A stretch of 64,000 bases of DNA, taken from contig CAKOGP040000047.1 in assembly GCA_933822405.4 (NCBI GenBank), positions 33,622 through 97,621 of the forward strand, read 5' to 3'. Shown here piece after piece: positions 38,211 to 50,775 of this stretch. The notes beneath the pieces are model-generated. The model did not search any database. It saw only the letters and a program-made list of their open reading frames with translations, and had not been told where the DNA came from. Position numbers and translations under genes: made by a program. This DNA is from Cylindrotheca closterium (taxonomy: Eukaryota; Bacillariophyta; Bacillariophyceae; Bacillariales; Bacillariaceae). How positions within the stretch are numbered: position 1 is the stretch's first letter; every line of letters begins with the position of its first letter.

Positions 38211-38498
38211 ATGGCCAATACTAAATCATCAAAAAAACGTATTGATATTAATAAACGAAATCGTTTACAAAATAAATATTATAAAACTTCCGTTCGAACT
38301 TTAATTAAACTTTTCTTTAAAAACTTAGAAATTTATAATATCTCGAAAAATTTAGAGGACAAAGAAAGATTAAACGAAATTTTAAGTTTAGTTTATAGTA
38401 TGATGGATAAAGGAATAAAGAAAAATATTTTTCATAAAAATATGGTGGCGCGAAAAAAATCTAAATTAGCCTATTATTTAAAAAAGGGTGCAATTTAA
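38211..38498 (+). CDS. rps20: 30S ribosomal protein S20
   Basis: A 95-residue helical, Lys-rich protein (ANTKSSKKRIDINKRNRLQN; KNIFHKNMVARKKSKLAY) of the bS20 family, upstream of rpoB as usual in red-lineage plastids. Confidence 0.95.
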   Translation: MANTKSSKKRIDINKRNRLQNKYYKTSVRTLIKLFFKNLEIYNISKNLEDKERLNEILSLVYSMMDKGIKKNIFHKNMVARKKSKLAYYLKKGAI

Positions 38499-38641
38499 TT
38501 TTTAGTATTATTCTTAATAAACTAAGGAATAAAAAAGATTTAAAATTTTCTTAATCTTTAGTTTATTACTTTTTTTTAAGTATGTCGTATAAAATAAAAG
38601 ATATGAATATAATTTGATTATATACCCCACTAACAAAAATT

Positions 38642-41600
38642 ATGACGCAAAGTATGAATTATATTAATGCTCTTCCAGATTTTTTAGCGATGCAGAGAGT
38701 AAGCTTTTGTTGGTTTATTACTCACGGCTTAAATGAAGAATTAACATTATTTTCTAAAATTTATGATTTTAGTCAAAATACTGAATACCAAATATTCGGA
38801 GATGAGTATAGTTTAATAAAACCACCGTATAGTTTATCTATAGCAAGGAAATATAGTGGTAATTATCGAGCACAACTCGTTATTCCTATCGAAGTTAGAA
38901 GTAAAATGAATAATAATATTTGTTACCAAGCTCAATTTCCGATAGTAACATTACCTTTAATGACCACTTATGCAACTTTTATTATAAATGGGTGTGAACG
39001 AGTTGTTGTTAGCCAAATTATTCGAAGCCCAGGGATTTATTTTGAAAAAAATAAAAATCAAAAACGTCAAAATCCATTTCGACGAAAATTATCTACAGAT
39101 ATAAATAAATTGCGAACATTTTTACCATCAGGTGAAGCATTTGTTTCAGAATTTAACCTTTTTTTTTCAATTCCTATATCAACGTATGATAAAATAAAAC
39201 GTCAAAAAAAACTTATTCCAAATTGGGATAAAAACTTAATTTATTATTATTCAATAAAATCTTTAAAAAACGCTACCAAAAATTCTTCCACACTTTTTTT
39301 AGAATATTTTAGATTTTATCGTTCTATTTCCAAAAAATTAGAGTCAAACTCAAAAAATAAGTTAGTTCAACTTTTTTTTAAATGGTTAAAATTGAAAACT
39401 AAAATTAATTTTTCAGAAACTACTTTAGATAAAAGTAGAATGATTAGTTTATTAAAGTATTTCCAATTTTTATTAAAATTTCTAGTAAAGTACCAGTTGT
39501 TATTATCAGTGAAATCCATTCCAACAAACTTTAAAAATCACATGATTTTTCCAGAATCATTACGAAATTCTAAAAATCACATTAAAAAGATTTTTGAAAC
39601 CTATGACGAATTAATATACAATTCACAAATATCTATTCAACTTGACTTAAATTATAAATTTGTTGTAGTTACAAAAGATTCAAACAATTGGTTTCAAGAA
39701 CTTAATAACTTTTTATTTTTAACGCAAAGAATAAATAAGACATTAATAACACTTATTGAATTTAATGAAGCATCTAAGTTTTCTAGTTTTCAACCAACAA
39801 TTTATTTTTCGATTAGTTTAAAAGACCAATTAAAATATATTTTTGGAAAAAATAAATTTATTGATAAAGCAGAACGTCATAATTATTTAAAAACAAAAAC
39901 TCAATTATTATTATATCGAAAAGATCATGAAATTAAAACAACTTATCATAAAAAGTATGCCGAGAAAGATTTATATACAGCAACATTAATTCCAGATTAT
40001 GGGTCATGGATTCGGTTTGGTTTTCAAAAAAATACAAAAATTAATGCTTATAAATATCCAATAAAAAATCAAGAAGATGAGGTAACAATTCAATTAGATA
40101 AGATTAATCATAAACCAATTCTTGGTTTACTTAAAGAAATGGGATTAACAAATTTAGAAATTTATCAAAATTTACATTACGCAGACTTTTTCTATTTTGA
40201 TAAACCTTTATTAATTAATTCAGTTTCCTTAAAACAACCTATTCCACGATTTAATTTAGAATTGGAGTATTTTAAAAATATTTCTGAATTTTCAAGAATA
40301 TTTGACCCTAATTATTATCGATTAGGTAGAGTTGGGCGACTAAAATTAAATACTAGATTAAATTTAAACATTACAGAACATTTACAAGTTATTACTTATC
40401 ATGATCTTTTTGCAATTATTGATAAACTAATTAGTCTAACAATTTCAAAAACGGTTCAAGATGATATTGATCATTTAAAGAATCGACGAGTTCGTTCGGT
40501 AGGAGAACTTTTACAAAACTTATTTAGAATTGGGTTTCAAAGACTCGTTCGAAAATTAAGAAACCAGACTAATAAAGTTGATTCAGTGTATTTACTTAGT
40601 TTTAATATTGTTAATGCTACAATTCGAGAATTTTTTGGGTCAAGTCAACTATCACAATATTTAGATCAAACAAATCCTTTATCTTCATTAACCCATAGAC
40701 GACGTATAAGTGGTTTAGGACCAGGGGGATTTGACCGTGATCGAATTAGTTTTGCTGTTCGTGATATTCATCCTAGTCATTATGGTCGTATTTGTCCAAT
40801 TGAAACACCTGAAGGACAAAATGTTGGTTTAATTGCCTCATTAACTACATGTGCAAGAGTAAATAAATTAGGGTTTTTAGAAACACCATTTTGGCGAGTA
40901 ATAAATGGAAAAGTTATTAAGACAGGAAAACCAGTTTATTTAACAGCTGATATTGAAGATTTATATAAAATTGCTCCCGCAGATATCTCAACTAATAGCG
41001 ATAATTATTTGAAAAAACATATTATTCCCGTTAGATATAAGCAAGATTTTATAAATATACCACCTTCTGAAGTAGATTTTATTGGAATTTCAACTGTTCA
41101 AGTGGTTTCTGTAGCAGCATCATTAATTCCATTTTTTGAACATGATGATGCAAATCGAGCACTTATGGGTTCTAATATGCAACGTCAATCTGTTCCTTTA
41201 ATTTTCCCCCAAAAGCCAATTGTTGGAACTGGATTAGAAAATCAAATTGCAATTGATTCTGGAATGACATTAAATGCTCAAATTTCGGGTATCGTAAATG
41301 CTGTAACTGCAAATAAAATTATTATTCAAGATAAAAGTGGGAAAAAAATAATTTATAAATTACAAAAATATTTACGTTCTAACCAACAAACTTGTATTAA
41401 CCATCGTCCAATTGTATGGAAGGGAGAAAAAATTCAATCAGGACAAATTTTAACTGATGGGCCAGCTATAACAAGTAGTGAATTAGCATTAGGGCAAAAT
41501 GTTTTAATTGCATACATGCCTTGGCACGGATATAATTTTGAAGATGCCATTTTAATTAGTGAACGTTTAGTATATAACGATGTTTTTACATCCATTCATA

Positions 41601-42817
41601 TTGAACGGTATAAAATTGAAATTGATCGAAATTCAGAAATGTCAGAACAAACCATGAAAATGATTCCAAATTTAAGTCTTTCAGAACTTAATCATTTAAA
41701 TGATGATGGAATTGTAACTGTTGGAACATTTGTAAAACCAGGTGATATTTTAGTTGGTAAAGTTATTTCAAATAATACTTCTGAACAACTACCAGAATCC
41801 AAATTATTACGTGCTATATTTGGAGCGAAAGCAAAAGGTGTCAAAGATAACTCTTATCGAATGCCGCATGGAGAATATGGTCGAGTTATTGAAACGGTTA
41901 CTTTTAATCGTCGAACAAAATTAACATATAAATTTGAGAAGATTTATATTTTCATTGCTCAAATCAGAAAAATTCAAGTGGGAGATAAAATTGCGGGGCG
42001 ACATGGAAATAAAGGAATTATTTCACGTATTTTACCACGCCAAGATATGCCATTTTTACCAGATGGAACGCCAATTGATATTATTTTAAATCCATTAGGC
42101 GTACCGTCTCGAATGAATGTAGGTCAACTTTATGAATGTTTATTAGGCTTTGCGGGTGATAAATTAAATTCTCGTTTCAAAATTTTACCTTTTGATGAAA
42201 TGTATGGTTTAGAAATGTCAAGAATTTTAATTAATAAAAAACTTCGTCAAGCTTCGATAAAACGGAATGAGAGTTGGTTATTTAATCCTTATACTCCTGG
42301 AAAAATGTTATTAATAGATGGTCGAACTGGCAAAGAATTTGAAAACCCAATTACAGTTGGGAATGCTTATATGTTAAAACTAATTCATTTAGTAGACGAT
42401 AAAATGCATGCTCGAGCAACTGGGCCATATTCTTTAATAACCCAACAACCATTACGTGGAAAAGCTCAGCATGGAGGACAACGATTTGGAGAAATGGAGG
42501 TTTGGGCATTAGAAGGTTTTGGTGCTGCTTTCACATTAAAAGAATTATTAACTATTAAATCTGATGATATGCAAGGTCGGAATGAAACTTTAAATGCTAT
42601 TGTTAAAGGGCAACAAATTCCACACTTTGGAATTCCTGAATCTTTTAAAGTTTTGTTACAAGAATTACGATCAATTGGTCTAGATATGAGTACATATAAA
42701 ATTGAACGATTTAATTCGTCAAAAAGATATGAAATTGAGGTAAACTTAATTGAAAAGTATACCCCATCGTCAAAAACATTTTCACCAACCTCGAATATAA
42801 ATGATATTTCATTTTAA
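38642..42817 (+). CDS. rpoB: RNA polymerase beta subunit
   Basis: A 1391-residue subunit of the plastid-encoded polymerase. Conserved blocks include [18 protein letters not shown], the [17 protein letters not shown] block, the [13 protein letters not shown] block ([13 protein letters not shown]) and [13 protein letters not shown]. The N-terminal half has long AT-rich, Lys/Asn-rich insertions typical of diatoms. First of rpoB-rpoC1-rpoC2. Confidence 0.98.
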   Translation: MTQSMNYINALPDFLAMQRVSFCWFITHGLNEELTLFSKIYDFSQNTEYQIFGDEYSLIKPPYSLSIARKYSGNYRAQLVIPIEVRSKMNNNICYQAQFPIVTLPLMTTYATFIINGCERVVVSQIIRSPGIYFEKNKNQKRQNPFRRKLSTDINKLRTFLPSGEAFVSEFNLFFSIPISTYDKIKRQKKLIPNWDKNLIYYYSIKSLKNATKNSSTLFLEYFRFYRSISKKLESNSKNKLVQLFFKWLKLKTKINFSETTLDKSRMISLLKYFQFLLKFLVKYQLLLSVKSIPTNFKNHMIFPESLRNSKNHIKKIFETYDELIYNSQISIQLDLNYKFVVVTKDSNNWFQELNNFLFLTQRINKTLITLIEFNEASKFSSFQPTIYFSISLKDQLKYIFGKNKFIDKAERHNYLKTKTQLLLYRKDHEIKTTYHKKYAEKDLYTATLIPDYGSWIRFGFQKNTKINAYKYPIKNQEDEVTIQLDKINHKPILGLLKEMGLTNLEIYQNLHYADFFYFDKPLLINSVSLKQPIPRFNLELEYFKNISEFSRIFDPNYYRLGRVGRLKLNTRLNLNITEHLQVITYHDLFAIIDKLISLTISKTVQDDIDHLKNRRVRSVGELLQNLFRIGFQRLVRKLRNQTNKVDSVYLLSFNIVNATIREFFGSSQLSQYLDQTNPLSSLTHRRRISGLGPGGFDRDRISFAVRDIHPSHYGRICPIETPEGQNVGLIASLTTCARVNKLGFLETPFWRVINGKVIKTGKPVYLTADIEDLYKIAPADISTNSDNYLKKHIIPVRYKQDFINIPPSEVDFIGISTVQVVSVAASLIPFFEHDDANRALMGSNMQRQSVPLIFPQKPIVGTGLENQIAIDSGMTLNAQISGIVNAVTANKIIIQDKSGKKIIYKLQKYLRSNQQTCINHRPIVWKGEKIQSGQILTDGPAITSSELALGQNVLIAYMPWHGYNFEDAILISERLVYNDVFTSIHIERYKIEIDRNSEMSEQTMKMIPNLSLSELNHLNDDGIVTVGTFVKPGDILVGKVISNNTSEQLPESKLLRAIFGAKAKGVKDNSYRMPHGEYGRVIETVTFNRRTKLTYKFEKIYIFIAQIRKIQVGDKIAGRHGNKGIISRILPRQDMPFLPDGTPIDIILNPLGVPSRMNVGQLYECLLGFAGDKLNSRFKILPFDEMYGLEMSRILINKKLRQASIKRNESWLFNPYTPGKMLLIDGRTGKEFENPITVGNAYMLKLIHLVDDKMHARATGPYSLITQQPLRGKAQHGGQRFGEMEVWALEGFGAAFTLKELLTIKSDDMQGRNETLNAIVKGQQIPHFGIPESFKVLLQELRSIGLDMSTYKIERFNSSKRYEIEVNLIEKYTPSSKTFSPTSNINDISF

Positions 42818-42823
42818 AGAATT

Positions 42824-44911
42824 ATGATACAATCTACAAAAGAATTTAATTATATTAAAATTAAATTGGCTTCGCCATTTCGCGTTTTGCAATGGGCAAA
42901 TCGAAAATTACCAAATGGTCAATTTGTTGGAGAAGTGCAAAAATCAGAAACAATTAACTATCGAACGTTTAAACCAGAAATGGACGGCTTATTTTGTGAG
43001 CGAATCTTTGGCCCTAGTAAAAGTTTAGAATGTGCTTGTGGAAAATATAAACGAGTTAGATATGAAGGCTTAATTTGTGAACGTTGTGGTGTGGAATTGA
43101 CTGAATCACGTGTTCGTCGTCATCGAATGGGGTACATAAATTTAATCTATCCTGTAACTCATGTTTGGTATATTAACAGTCGGCCAAATTTTATTGCATT
43201 ATTACTAGAAGTTGAAGAATCAGAAAAACAACTCCAAACAACTTATACTGGTCATTCCGAAGCCTGCAAAAAATGTGATGGGTTAAAATTAACCCCATCT
43301 ACTATTGTTGATTTATGGGATGAGAGAATTAAACGCATTAAACTAGCCTCTTTAGCATATTTTATTGCTGAAGATGAAATTTCATTTTACGGTTTGCACT
43401 GGGATTTACAGCAATACCGAAAAAGTCGAGAATTAGGCTATAGTGGATATCCATTGAAACCTTATCCAAAACCACAAAATCGTCGTTACAATACCCCCAA
43501 ATATCTCTTACGTTCCACACCAAATTTTTTAATTGGTGCTCCATTAATTAAAAGAGAATTAGAAAAATTAAATTTAAAGTCAGAAATTTTTCGAACTCGT
43601 TCATTTGTTATAATTTGTACTAAAGTATTAAATAAAGAAGATGAACTTTATAACGAATCAAAATGGTTCCGAAAATGGGAACAGCAGAGAATTTATAAAA
43701 TTCGTGAACAAGCAATAAAACGAATACGTATATTAGAAAACTTAATTGGAACAGGTTCACGACCATCTTGGATGATTTTATCTGTTTTACCTGTAATACC
43801 CCCAGCATTACGACCCATGATACAATTAGAAGGAGGGAGATTTGCAACTTCAGATTTAAATGAATTATACCGGCGGATTATTACTCGAAATAATCGATTG
43901 TTGAGATTACTTGAAATTGATGCACCTCAATTAATTATTCGGAATGAAAAACGGCTTTTACAAGAAGCAGTTGATACATTAATTGATAACGGAAAACGAG
44001 GTAAAATCGCTTTGAGTGCAAATAATAGACCTTTAAAATCTTTATCCGATATTATAAAAGGAAAACATGGTCGCTTTCGTCAGAATTTATTAGGAAAACG
44101 CGTCGATTATTCAGGTAGATCTGTTATTGTTGTTGGGCCAAGTTTGAAGCTAAATCAATGTGGATTACCTTATGAAATGGCAATAGAACTTTTTCAGCCA
44201 TTTATTATTCGTGAATTAATTAATCAAGGCTTAGCAAACAATATGAAGATAGCTAAAAATTTAATTCAAGAAAACGAGTTTGTTATCGAACCAGTTTTAG
44301 AAAAAATTTTAGCAAATCACCCTGTTTTTTTAAATCGTGCTCCAACATTACATCGACTGGGTATTCAAGCATTTGAACCTATTTTAGTAGTTGGTCGTGC
44401 TATTAAATTACATCCTCTTGTTTGTTCAGCTTTTAATGCAGATTTTGATGGTGATCAAATGGCAGTTCATATTCCATTATCTTTAAATGCTCAGGCAGAA
44501 TGTTATATGTTAATGTTAGCACCTTATAATTTCTTATCTCCAGCAAGTGGTGAACCCATTATTATGCCTAGTCAAGATATGGTTTTAGGATGCTATTATT
44601 TAACAGTTAATAATATTAAAGGTTTACTTGGATCAAATCACTATTTTGCAAATTTAAATGATGTGATTTTAGCTTATGAACAAAATAGAATTGAAATTCA
44701 TACCTCTATTTGGGTTCGCTATCAAAACCTAAATCAAGAATCATCGAATTTAATTAAAATAACAAAATTGGAAGATGGAAGTAGTGTTCACCATTATAAG
44801 AATATGCAAATCAGAAAAACAAAAAATGATGAAACAATTGTTCAATATGTAAAAACGACAACTGGGCGTGTTCTTTTAAATTACACAATCCAAAAAACTT
44901 TAAAACTTTAA
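42824..44911 (+). CDS. rpoC1: RNA polymerase beta' subunit (N-terminal part)
   Basis: A 695-residue protein with a zinc site (CACGKYKR ... CERCGVE, residues about 66-90), the [20 protein letters not shown] block and the catalytic [12 protein letters not shown], whose Asp residues bind Mg. Six bases after rpoB. Confidence 0.99.
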   Translation: MIQSTKEFNYIKIKLASPFRVLQWANRKLPNGQFVGEVQKSETINYRTFKPEMDGLFCERIFGPSKSLECACGKYKRVRYEGLICERCGVELTESRVRRHRMGYINLIYPVTHVWYINSRPNFIALLLEVEESEKQLQTTYTGHSEACKKCDGLKLTPSTIVDLWDERIKRIKLASLAYFIAEDEISFYGLHWDLQQYRKSRELGYSGYPLKPYPKPQNRRYNTPKYLLRSTPNFLIGAPLIKRELEKLNLKSEIFRTRSFVIICTKVLNKEDELYNESKWFRKWEQQRIYKIREQAIKRIRILENLIGTGSRPSWMILSVLPVIPPALRPMIQLEGGRFATSDLNELYRRIITRNNRLLRLLEIDAPQLIIRNEKRLLQEAVDTLIDNGKRGKIALSANNRPLKSLSDIIKGKHGRFRQNLLGKRVDYSGRSVIVVGPSLKLNQCGLPYEMAIELFQPFIIRELINQGLANNMKIAKNLIQENEFVIEPVLEKILANHPVFLNRAPTLHRLGIQAFEPILVVGRAIKLHPLVCSAFNADFDGDQMAVHIPLSLNAQAECYMLMLAPYNFLSPASGEPIIMPSQDMVLGCYYLTVNNIKGLLGSNHYFANLNDVILAYEQNRIEIHTSIWVRYQNLNQESSNLIKITKLEDGSSVHHYKNMQIRKTKNDETIVQYVKTTTGRVLLNYTIQKTLKL

Positions 44912-44952
44912 AATTTTATAAATTATGAAAAAATAAGGAATAAACCTATTTT

Positions 44953-47900
44953 ATGGAAAACTACATTTATCAAAATGATTTAATAAGTAAAAAACAGTTA
45001 CGTCAATTATTGGCTTGGAGTTTCACTAACTATGATTCTATGCAAGCTTGTTCATTAGCAGATGAATTAAAATATTTGGGATTTAAATATGCGACGCAAG
45101 CCGGTATTTCTATTAGTATTGAAGATTTAAAAGTTCCGTTTGTAAAAAATTTAATGTTAAATAAATCAAATCATGAAATTCAAAACGCCGAAAAAATTTA
45201 TTTAAAAGGAAGGATTACACAAAGTGAACGGTTTCAAAAAATTATTGATACTTGGAATTTAACAAGTGAATCATTAAAAGATCAGATCATTTATTATTTT
45301 AAAAATTATGATCCTTTAAATTCTGTTTACATTATGGCATTTTCGGGTGCACGTGGAAATTTATCACAAGTACGTCAATTAGTAGGAATGCGAGGATTAA
45401 TGTCAGACCCAAGTGGCCAAATTATGAATCTACCAATTAAAAAAAATTTTCGTGAAGGCTTAACTATTACTGATTATTTAATGTCAGGTTATGGAGCTCG
45501 TAAAGGAATTGTTGATACTGCCTTAAAAACAGCTAATTCAGGTTACCTTACACGGCGTTTAATCGATGTTGCACAAGATATCTTAATTCGTGAGAAAGAT
45601 TGTGCAACAACCCATTCTTTTTTATTTTCTGTTGCAAAAAATTCTTCAAACTATGATCAAGTAATTGGACGTATTCTAAGTCAGAACATTTTTAATCCCA
45701 AAACAAATGAAATAATTAGTAATAAAAATACTCAAATAACTCCACAATTAATTAGAAAGTTTCAGATAAAAAATATTAAACAGTTTTATGTTCATTCACC
45801 CTTAACTTGCTGTTTATACCGAGCAGTTTGTCAAAAATGTTATGGCTGGGATTTAGCTAGTGAAAATTTAGTTGATATTGGAGAAGCTGTAGGAATTTTA
45901 GCTGGCCAATCTATCGGAGAACCTGGAACACAATTAACTATGCGAACTTTTCATACGGGAGGAATTTTTACATCTGAAGCTCGGCAACAAATTATTAGCC
46001 CACTAAATGCAGTTATTCAATTTTATAATATTTTAAAAACTGTTGTTCTACGAACAAATCGTGGAGAAGATGTTTTAGTTACAAAAAATTCTGGGTCAAT
46101 TATTTTGATTCCAGATGATAAAACAAAAAGTCTTGTTTCAATTGAGGTTCTACGAAATACGATTTTATTTCCAAAAAACAATCAATATGTTACAAAAGAT
46201 ACTGTTATTGGGGAACTTATTAATCAAAATAAACAAATTACAACGGAAATAAAACCAATTTTGAGTAACACATCGGGAGAAATTTTTATTCCAAGATTAA
46301 AACAAAAGGTGAATATTTTAAATAATAATAAATTAATTTGGATTTTATCTGGTCAATTATATAATAGTCCATTAAATGCTTTTTTAAATTTTTATCATGA
46401 CTCTAAATTAAATAATTTGAGTTATATCTTTAGAACAAAAATTATTACTCATTATAGAGGCTCAGTTAAGATTATAAATGAAAAAAAAAATTTGTCACAA
46501 CGATTAATTAAAATTGAAAATAAAAAATACCTATTAACTAATACAACTTTACAAAAATTAACTTTACCGTATTATCAGAATACTCATATTTTAAATTTAA
46601 AGGGATTTAAATATTTAATTCGAATTAATGAATCTAATTCCAAAAAATATTTAAATTTAAAACTAAACGAAGATTTTGGTGTATTAGTAACCAATTGTTT
46701 TCACACCTTAACAGGTGGAACTTTGTATTATCATTCTAAAGATATAAAAGAAAATGAAACAACTGTTCTTAAATATCTTCATTATCCAAAATTCGATATA
46801 AAATATAAACAAAAAATTCATTATAAAACTGTTACTTGGTTAGGTGAAGAAGCTTATCAAGTCAATTGTGAAACAAATATTTTATTTGTTGAACATGGGG
46901 ACTTTATTTCAGAGCAATTTGAACTTCTTCCTGGATTATATTCTAAAACTTCCGGCTTAGTAACACTTATTCAAAAAAATAATATTATTAAGACAATTTC
47001 AATTAAATCAGGATTGGTTTATGAAGGTAAAAAATTTAAGAACCTCGCAAAAAAAGTCTATTATCCCGGAGAAATTATCTTAGAGCATCTCAGTGTCAAA
47101 GAGTTATCATTTTGTGAACATTTAATTGGAAAAACAACAGATCAATTGTTAGTTCGACCGATTCAAATTTATGAATTTCCTCAAGTAAGTGATCTGGGTT
47201 TAGAATCTAGGAATGATAAACAATTTAATTTAAGTTTACAATCAGTTCATACTTATAAATCAAATCAATTTATTAAAGGTGTTCAAAATTTAACTTTAAT
47301 TTCAACTTTTCTAAAGTTTAAAACTAATAAATTAATAAATAATAACATAAATTTTCAATTATCAATTGTTAAAAAAATGAAGGCAATTAATTTTTATATG
47401 ATTGAAAAACTTTCTTTAAATAATTATGTTTCACCTAATTTACGGTATAGAAATATAGAAACATGTTTTTTAATTCAACCAAACCAATTTTTGAGTAATT
47501 ATAGTATATTAGGCTATTTAGAATCCATTACAAGAAATTCGTTAGAAGTTGTTAAATTTAAAACAAGAAATGAAATCACAAAACAAATTTTTTTAATTTC
47601 AAATAAAGATTGTTTAAGTTTAAAAAAAAGAGAAGTTTCAAATAGAAAATTAAATGGTTTTGTTAGTTCAAAATTTGATGTAGCAAAAACCGGAAAAATT
47701 ATTATCGAGAATAATGAGATTGTAACAATTCAATTGGGGCATCCTTATTTTTTTCCTAATTGTGAAAATGATAGTATGAGATCCAAAACAAATTTACAAT
47801 ATAAAATGATTCCTTCGAGCCGCATTCAGACAGTTTTTAATACTAATCGACATGTGGTATTAAATTATTATAATATTTTTAATGTACTAATAAAAAAACA

Positions 47901-49152
47901 AACCTTATTGTCCAACCTTCAAAATTCAATCATTGACTTAAAAGTAGAATTTTCAAAACTTTTTCTAAAAAATCAGGGAAAATTATATAGCTGTTTATCA
48001 CCCCAATTTTTTAAAAAATTCTCAATTGTTGAAACAAAATCTAAATTAAAACAAAAAAGATTATATCGATCAAATAATTTAAAAAAATTAGGGAATCAAA
48101 AAATAGACCAAACAATATTACTAAAAAGTTCATACCTAACATCGAATAATAATAACGTCGTTAATCTTAAAAAAGTTGATTATCAATTGATACTTGTTAA
48201 ATTTTTAGAGCAACCATTTATCAAATCAACTAAAGCTATGGGATTGTATTCAATTACAGAAGATTATTTTGAACAAGAAGTTAACAGCGTTTTTTGTAAG
48301 AATGCGGAATTTATTGAAGCTGGTAAAACAATTGGTTTATTAAACTTAGAAAAAGAAATTACTGGTGATATTGTTCAAGGTTTACCACGTATTGAAGAAA
48401 TTTTAGAAGCACGTAAAAAAAATATTGCTAATAAACGACTTCCAATTAGTCAGAAAAAAGGTTTGCTAATTCAAAAATCCGGCTTAGATGTAAATTTTGA
48501 GTTTCGAAAATTAGCAACAACTCTTAGTGAGAATAATAAAATTAATCCACATAAATTATTAAAAGTTTATTTTAATTATTATGGTTCACTAAAATTATTT
48601 TTATGTGATAAAACAAAATCATTTAAATCTACACGGTTAGTTAATAATTATGAAGGAAGTTATAAAAGTTTTAAAAAAGTTCAACTATTTATCTTAAACT
48701 CAGTCCAATCAGTTTATCAATCGCAAGGTGTTACAATTAACGATAAACATTTAGAGGTTATTATTAAACAGTTAACAACAAAAGTTTTGATTACTTATGA
48801 AGGAGATACACCATTGTCACGCCGGGAAGTCATTGATTTATATCATATTCAATATATTAATCAAATTATTGGATCTGAGAAAAAACAAATTGCTTATTAT
48901 ATTCCTTTATTATTAGGAATTACAAAAGCAGCATTAAATAATCCAAGTTTTATTTCAGCAGCAAGTTTTCAAGAAACAACACGTGTTTTAACAAGATCAG
49001 CAATTGAAGGACGAATTGATTGGTTGAGAGGATTAAAAGAAAATATAATCATTGGTCATTTAATTCCAGCTGGAACAGGTTCTCAAAATTACCGAACATC
49101 ATTTACAAATACAATGGTCAAATCAAATGTTCCATTTTCAATTCTCTCATAA
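44953..49152 (+). CDS. rpoC2: RNA polymerase beta'' subunit
   Basis: A 1399-residue protein: bridge/trigger-loop region SIGEPGTQLTMRTFHTGG, MSDPSGQIMNLPI, a long variable middle, and the C-terminal LPRIEEILEARKK and LGITKAALNNPSFISAASFQETTRVL blocks. It normally precedes rps2 in diatom plastids; here an accessory island follows. Confidence 0.98.
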   Translation: MENYIYQNDLISKKQLRQLLAWSFTNYDSMQACSLADELKYLGFKYATQAGISISIEDLKVPFVKNLMLNKSNHEIQNAEKIYLKGRITQSERFQKIIDTWNLTSESLKDQIIYYFKNYDPLNSVYIMAFSGARGNLSQVRQLVGMRGLMSDPSGQIMNLPIKKNFREGLTITDYLMSGYGARKGIVDTALKTANSGYLTRRLIDVAQDILIREKDCATTHSFLFSVAKNSSNYDQVIGRILSQNIFNPKTNEIISNKNTQITPQLIRKFQIKNIKQFYVHSPLTCCLYRAVCQKCYGWDLASENLVDIGEAVGILAGQSIGEPGTQLTMRTFHTGGIFTSEARQQIISPLNAVIQFYNILKTVVLRTNRGEDVLVTKNSGSIILIPDDKTKSLVSIEVLRNTILFPKNNQYVTKDTVIGELINQNKQITTEIKPILSNTSGEIFIPRLKQKVNILNNNKLIWILSGQLYNSPLNAFLNFYHDSKLNNLSYIFRTKIITHYRGSVKIINEKKNLSQRLIKIENKKYLLTNTTLQKLTLPYYQNTHILNLKGFKYLIRINESNSKKYLNLKLNEDFGVLVTNCFHTLTGGTLYYHSKDIKENETTVLKYLHYPKFDIKYKQKIHYKTVTWLGEEAYQVNCETNILFVEHGDFISEQFELLPGLYSKTSGLVTLIQKNNIIKTISIKSGLVYEGKKFKNLAKKVYYPGEIILEHLSVKELSFCEHLIGKTTDQLLVRPIQIYEFPQVSDLGLESRNDKQFNLSLQSVHTYKSNQFIKGVQNLTLISTFLKFKTNKLINNNINFQLSIVKKMKAINFYMIEKLSLNNYVSPNLRYRNIETCFLIQPNQFLSNYSILGYLESITRNSLEVVKFKTRNEITKQIFLISNKDCLSLKKREVSNRKLNGFVSSKFDVAKTGKIIIENNEIVTIQLGHPYFFPNCENDSMRSKTNLQYKMIPSSRIQTVFNTNRHVVLNYYNIFNVLIKKQTLLSNLQNSIIDLKVEFSKLFLKNQGKLYSCLSPQFFKKFSIVETKSKLKQKRLYRSNNLKKLGNQKIDQTILLKSSYLTSNNNNVVNLKKVDYQLILVKFLEQPFIKSTKAMGLYSITEDYFEQEVNSVFCKNAEFIEAGKTIGLLNLEKEITGDIVQGLPRIEEILEARKKNIANKRLPISQKKGLLIQKSGLDVNFEFRKLATTLSENNKINPHKLLKVYFNYYGSLKLFLCDKTKSFKSTRLVNNYEGSYKSFKKVQLFILNSVQSVYQSQGVTINDKHLEVIIKQLTTKVLITYEGDTPLSRREVIDLYHIQYINQIIGSEKKQIAYYIPLLLGITKAALNNPSFISAASFQETTRVLTRSAIEGRIDWLRGLKENIIIGHLIPAGTGSQNYRTSFTNTMVKSNVPFSILS

Positions 49153-49858
49153 TATTAAAATCCTTAATAGGAATAAAAATTAGTATTTTTAGTTTAGATT
49201 AGGATACATCGTTCAAGTATTTATGACATTTTTGTTTTCACTACCGAGTTGATATTACGAAATAAAGATCGCTTAAAATTAAATGATCAACTTAGACAGC
49301 AATTATATTGAGTTCTTTAAAAATGAAGTATCACTAAACAAAAATATGAAGAAAAGATAAGTTGAAAGGAAGCTTGGACAGATCATAAACGTTTAGCCAA
49401 ACGTGATTCGATTACATGTAAGCTTTGTAAGAAATTAATAAAAGCTGCTCTACCTAGATTAATTTAAAGATACGAATAGCTCTTTATATTAATTATTAAA
49501 AAAAGCTTGTGTTCGTTTGGAATGTCAATAAAAAAAGTGGTTTGGTCTGTAATCATGATTTAGAGAATTTATTAAATAAAATCGTCAAAACTAGGGTTTT
49601 CAAAGAAATAAGGGAAAAAAGTCAGGTCGGTTAAATTACCAAGGCCGATTTGACTTAAAAGGCCCTCACATTGATAAAAGACAACTCTTAAAATTGTTCG
49701 ATATATATTAACTTTAGCTAAAAATCATTCAAAAAATAGGCAGGTTTGAGTGCTGAAGCTGAAAAAAAATATTTCTCGGAATACAATTATGCTCGTTAGA
49801 AATAAAATTACAATTAGTTTCAGAATTCTAATTGTAATTTTGAATTTGTTAAAATTTT
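49153..49858 (+). other. Non-coding stretch with decayed ORF traces
   Basis: No intact gene. Near 49340-49480 a plus-strand frame interrupted by TGA reads KEAWTDHKRLAKRD followed by a CKLC pair, then stops; other short traces continue to 49800. It looks like the worn end of an inserted gene, unidentified. Confidence 0.4.
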
Positions 49859-50068
49859 TTAATCTCCCAAGTCATGGATAATTTTAGAAATATTGTCAAA
49901 AGTATTGACTTCGATACATTTTTTTGAATTCCAAATTTTTGACTTAGATAGTGTTACGGACTCTAGAGAAGGTACTTTATGAAACTTTGGTTGAATCAAT
50001 TCCCACTGGGTAAAAACTTTATATATTGAATTGAAACAACTTACTTCTTCGTTAATTGGCAAAGTCAC
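49859..50068 (-). CDS. Hypothetical protein, 69 residues
   Basis: An intact small frame, ATG at 50068, mixed polar/hydrophobic, with no recognised motif. It lies just upstream of, and opposite to, the toxin-like relic. Coding is uncertain. Confidence 0.25.
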   Translation of the reverse strand: MTLPINEEVSCFNSIYKVFTQWELIQPKFHKVPSLESVTLSKSKIWNSKKCIEVNTFDNISKIIHDLGD

Positions 50069-50139
50069 AACATTATCTTACTTTGAAATTATATGAGACA
50101 ACAATTTTTATTAGTCAACTATTTTATATGGTTAGACTA

Positions 50140-50775
50140 ACTAGATAATTTATACTGCAGCAGTCTCATGGGTTCCAACCACCAGCAAATCAAGTGCCAC
50201 AGATACCGCATCTTGAAGCAGCAAATAACTTTCTTTTGGAAAACCGAAACCAGACGGTCAATGTAGATCTCAGTTTAGCGCTCACTTCTTAAATACAAAT
50301 GAAATGACTCATGATGCAATGCCAACTCAGATACAAGCAGCAGAATTTGTCAAAAATGGCGAAGTCGATTTACAACTAGTGTTTAATAAAGTCAACCGAT
50401 GAGCATCCATTATTAACGATAGTAACTTTGAGTGTTCTTTTGAACGATTTAAGAGTCTATCAACGGAATGTGATAATTGTATAGCTTCAACAACTCGAGA
50501 AGCTATTTCAGCCCTTGAAGGTCAGATGCGTCGGAAATACTCGACGTGGCGGCTATGGGCCTAACGTTACAGGTCTTGACTTTGTAGTTGATGGATGTGG
50601 CAAATTTTCCCATATCACTCCTGTAGAAGTAAAAGGTGTAGTAAGTAGTTCGATTCGGTCAAAGCCTAGTCTTAACAAACAAGCTAAAAAATTTGCTAAC
50701 AGAGTAAACTACCAAAAACATTTTTGGTCCAACAGAACCGAGGTTAATAAAGTAGAATTCCTCATTATCAATTAG
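50140..50775 (+). pseudogene. Second copy of the broken toxin-like gene
   Basis: Three frames together carry the same blocks as the relic at 15.3-16.0 kb: PHLEAANNFL near 50210, FGKPKPDG near 50236, EAISALEG near 50500, then an open piece (to TAG 50773) with LDFVVDG and TPVEVKG, the Asp ... Glu-x-Lys spacing of a PD-(D/E)XK nuclease centre, and HFWSN near the end. Frameshifts near 50233 and 50520 and a TGA at 50401 break it. Its end abuts a Rep gene. Function inferred from motifs only; dead as it stands. Confidence 0.5.

Noticed and set aside
49340..49700. Group II intron or HNH endonuclease remnant after rpoC2
   Set aside because: Only one Cys pair and no reverse-transcriptase, domain V or HNH pattern could be seen.
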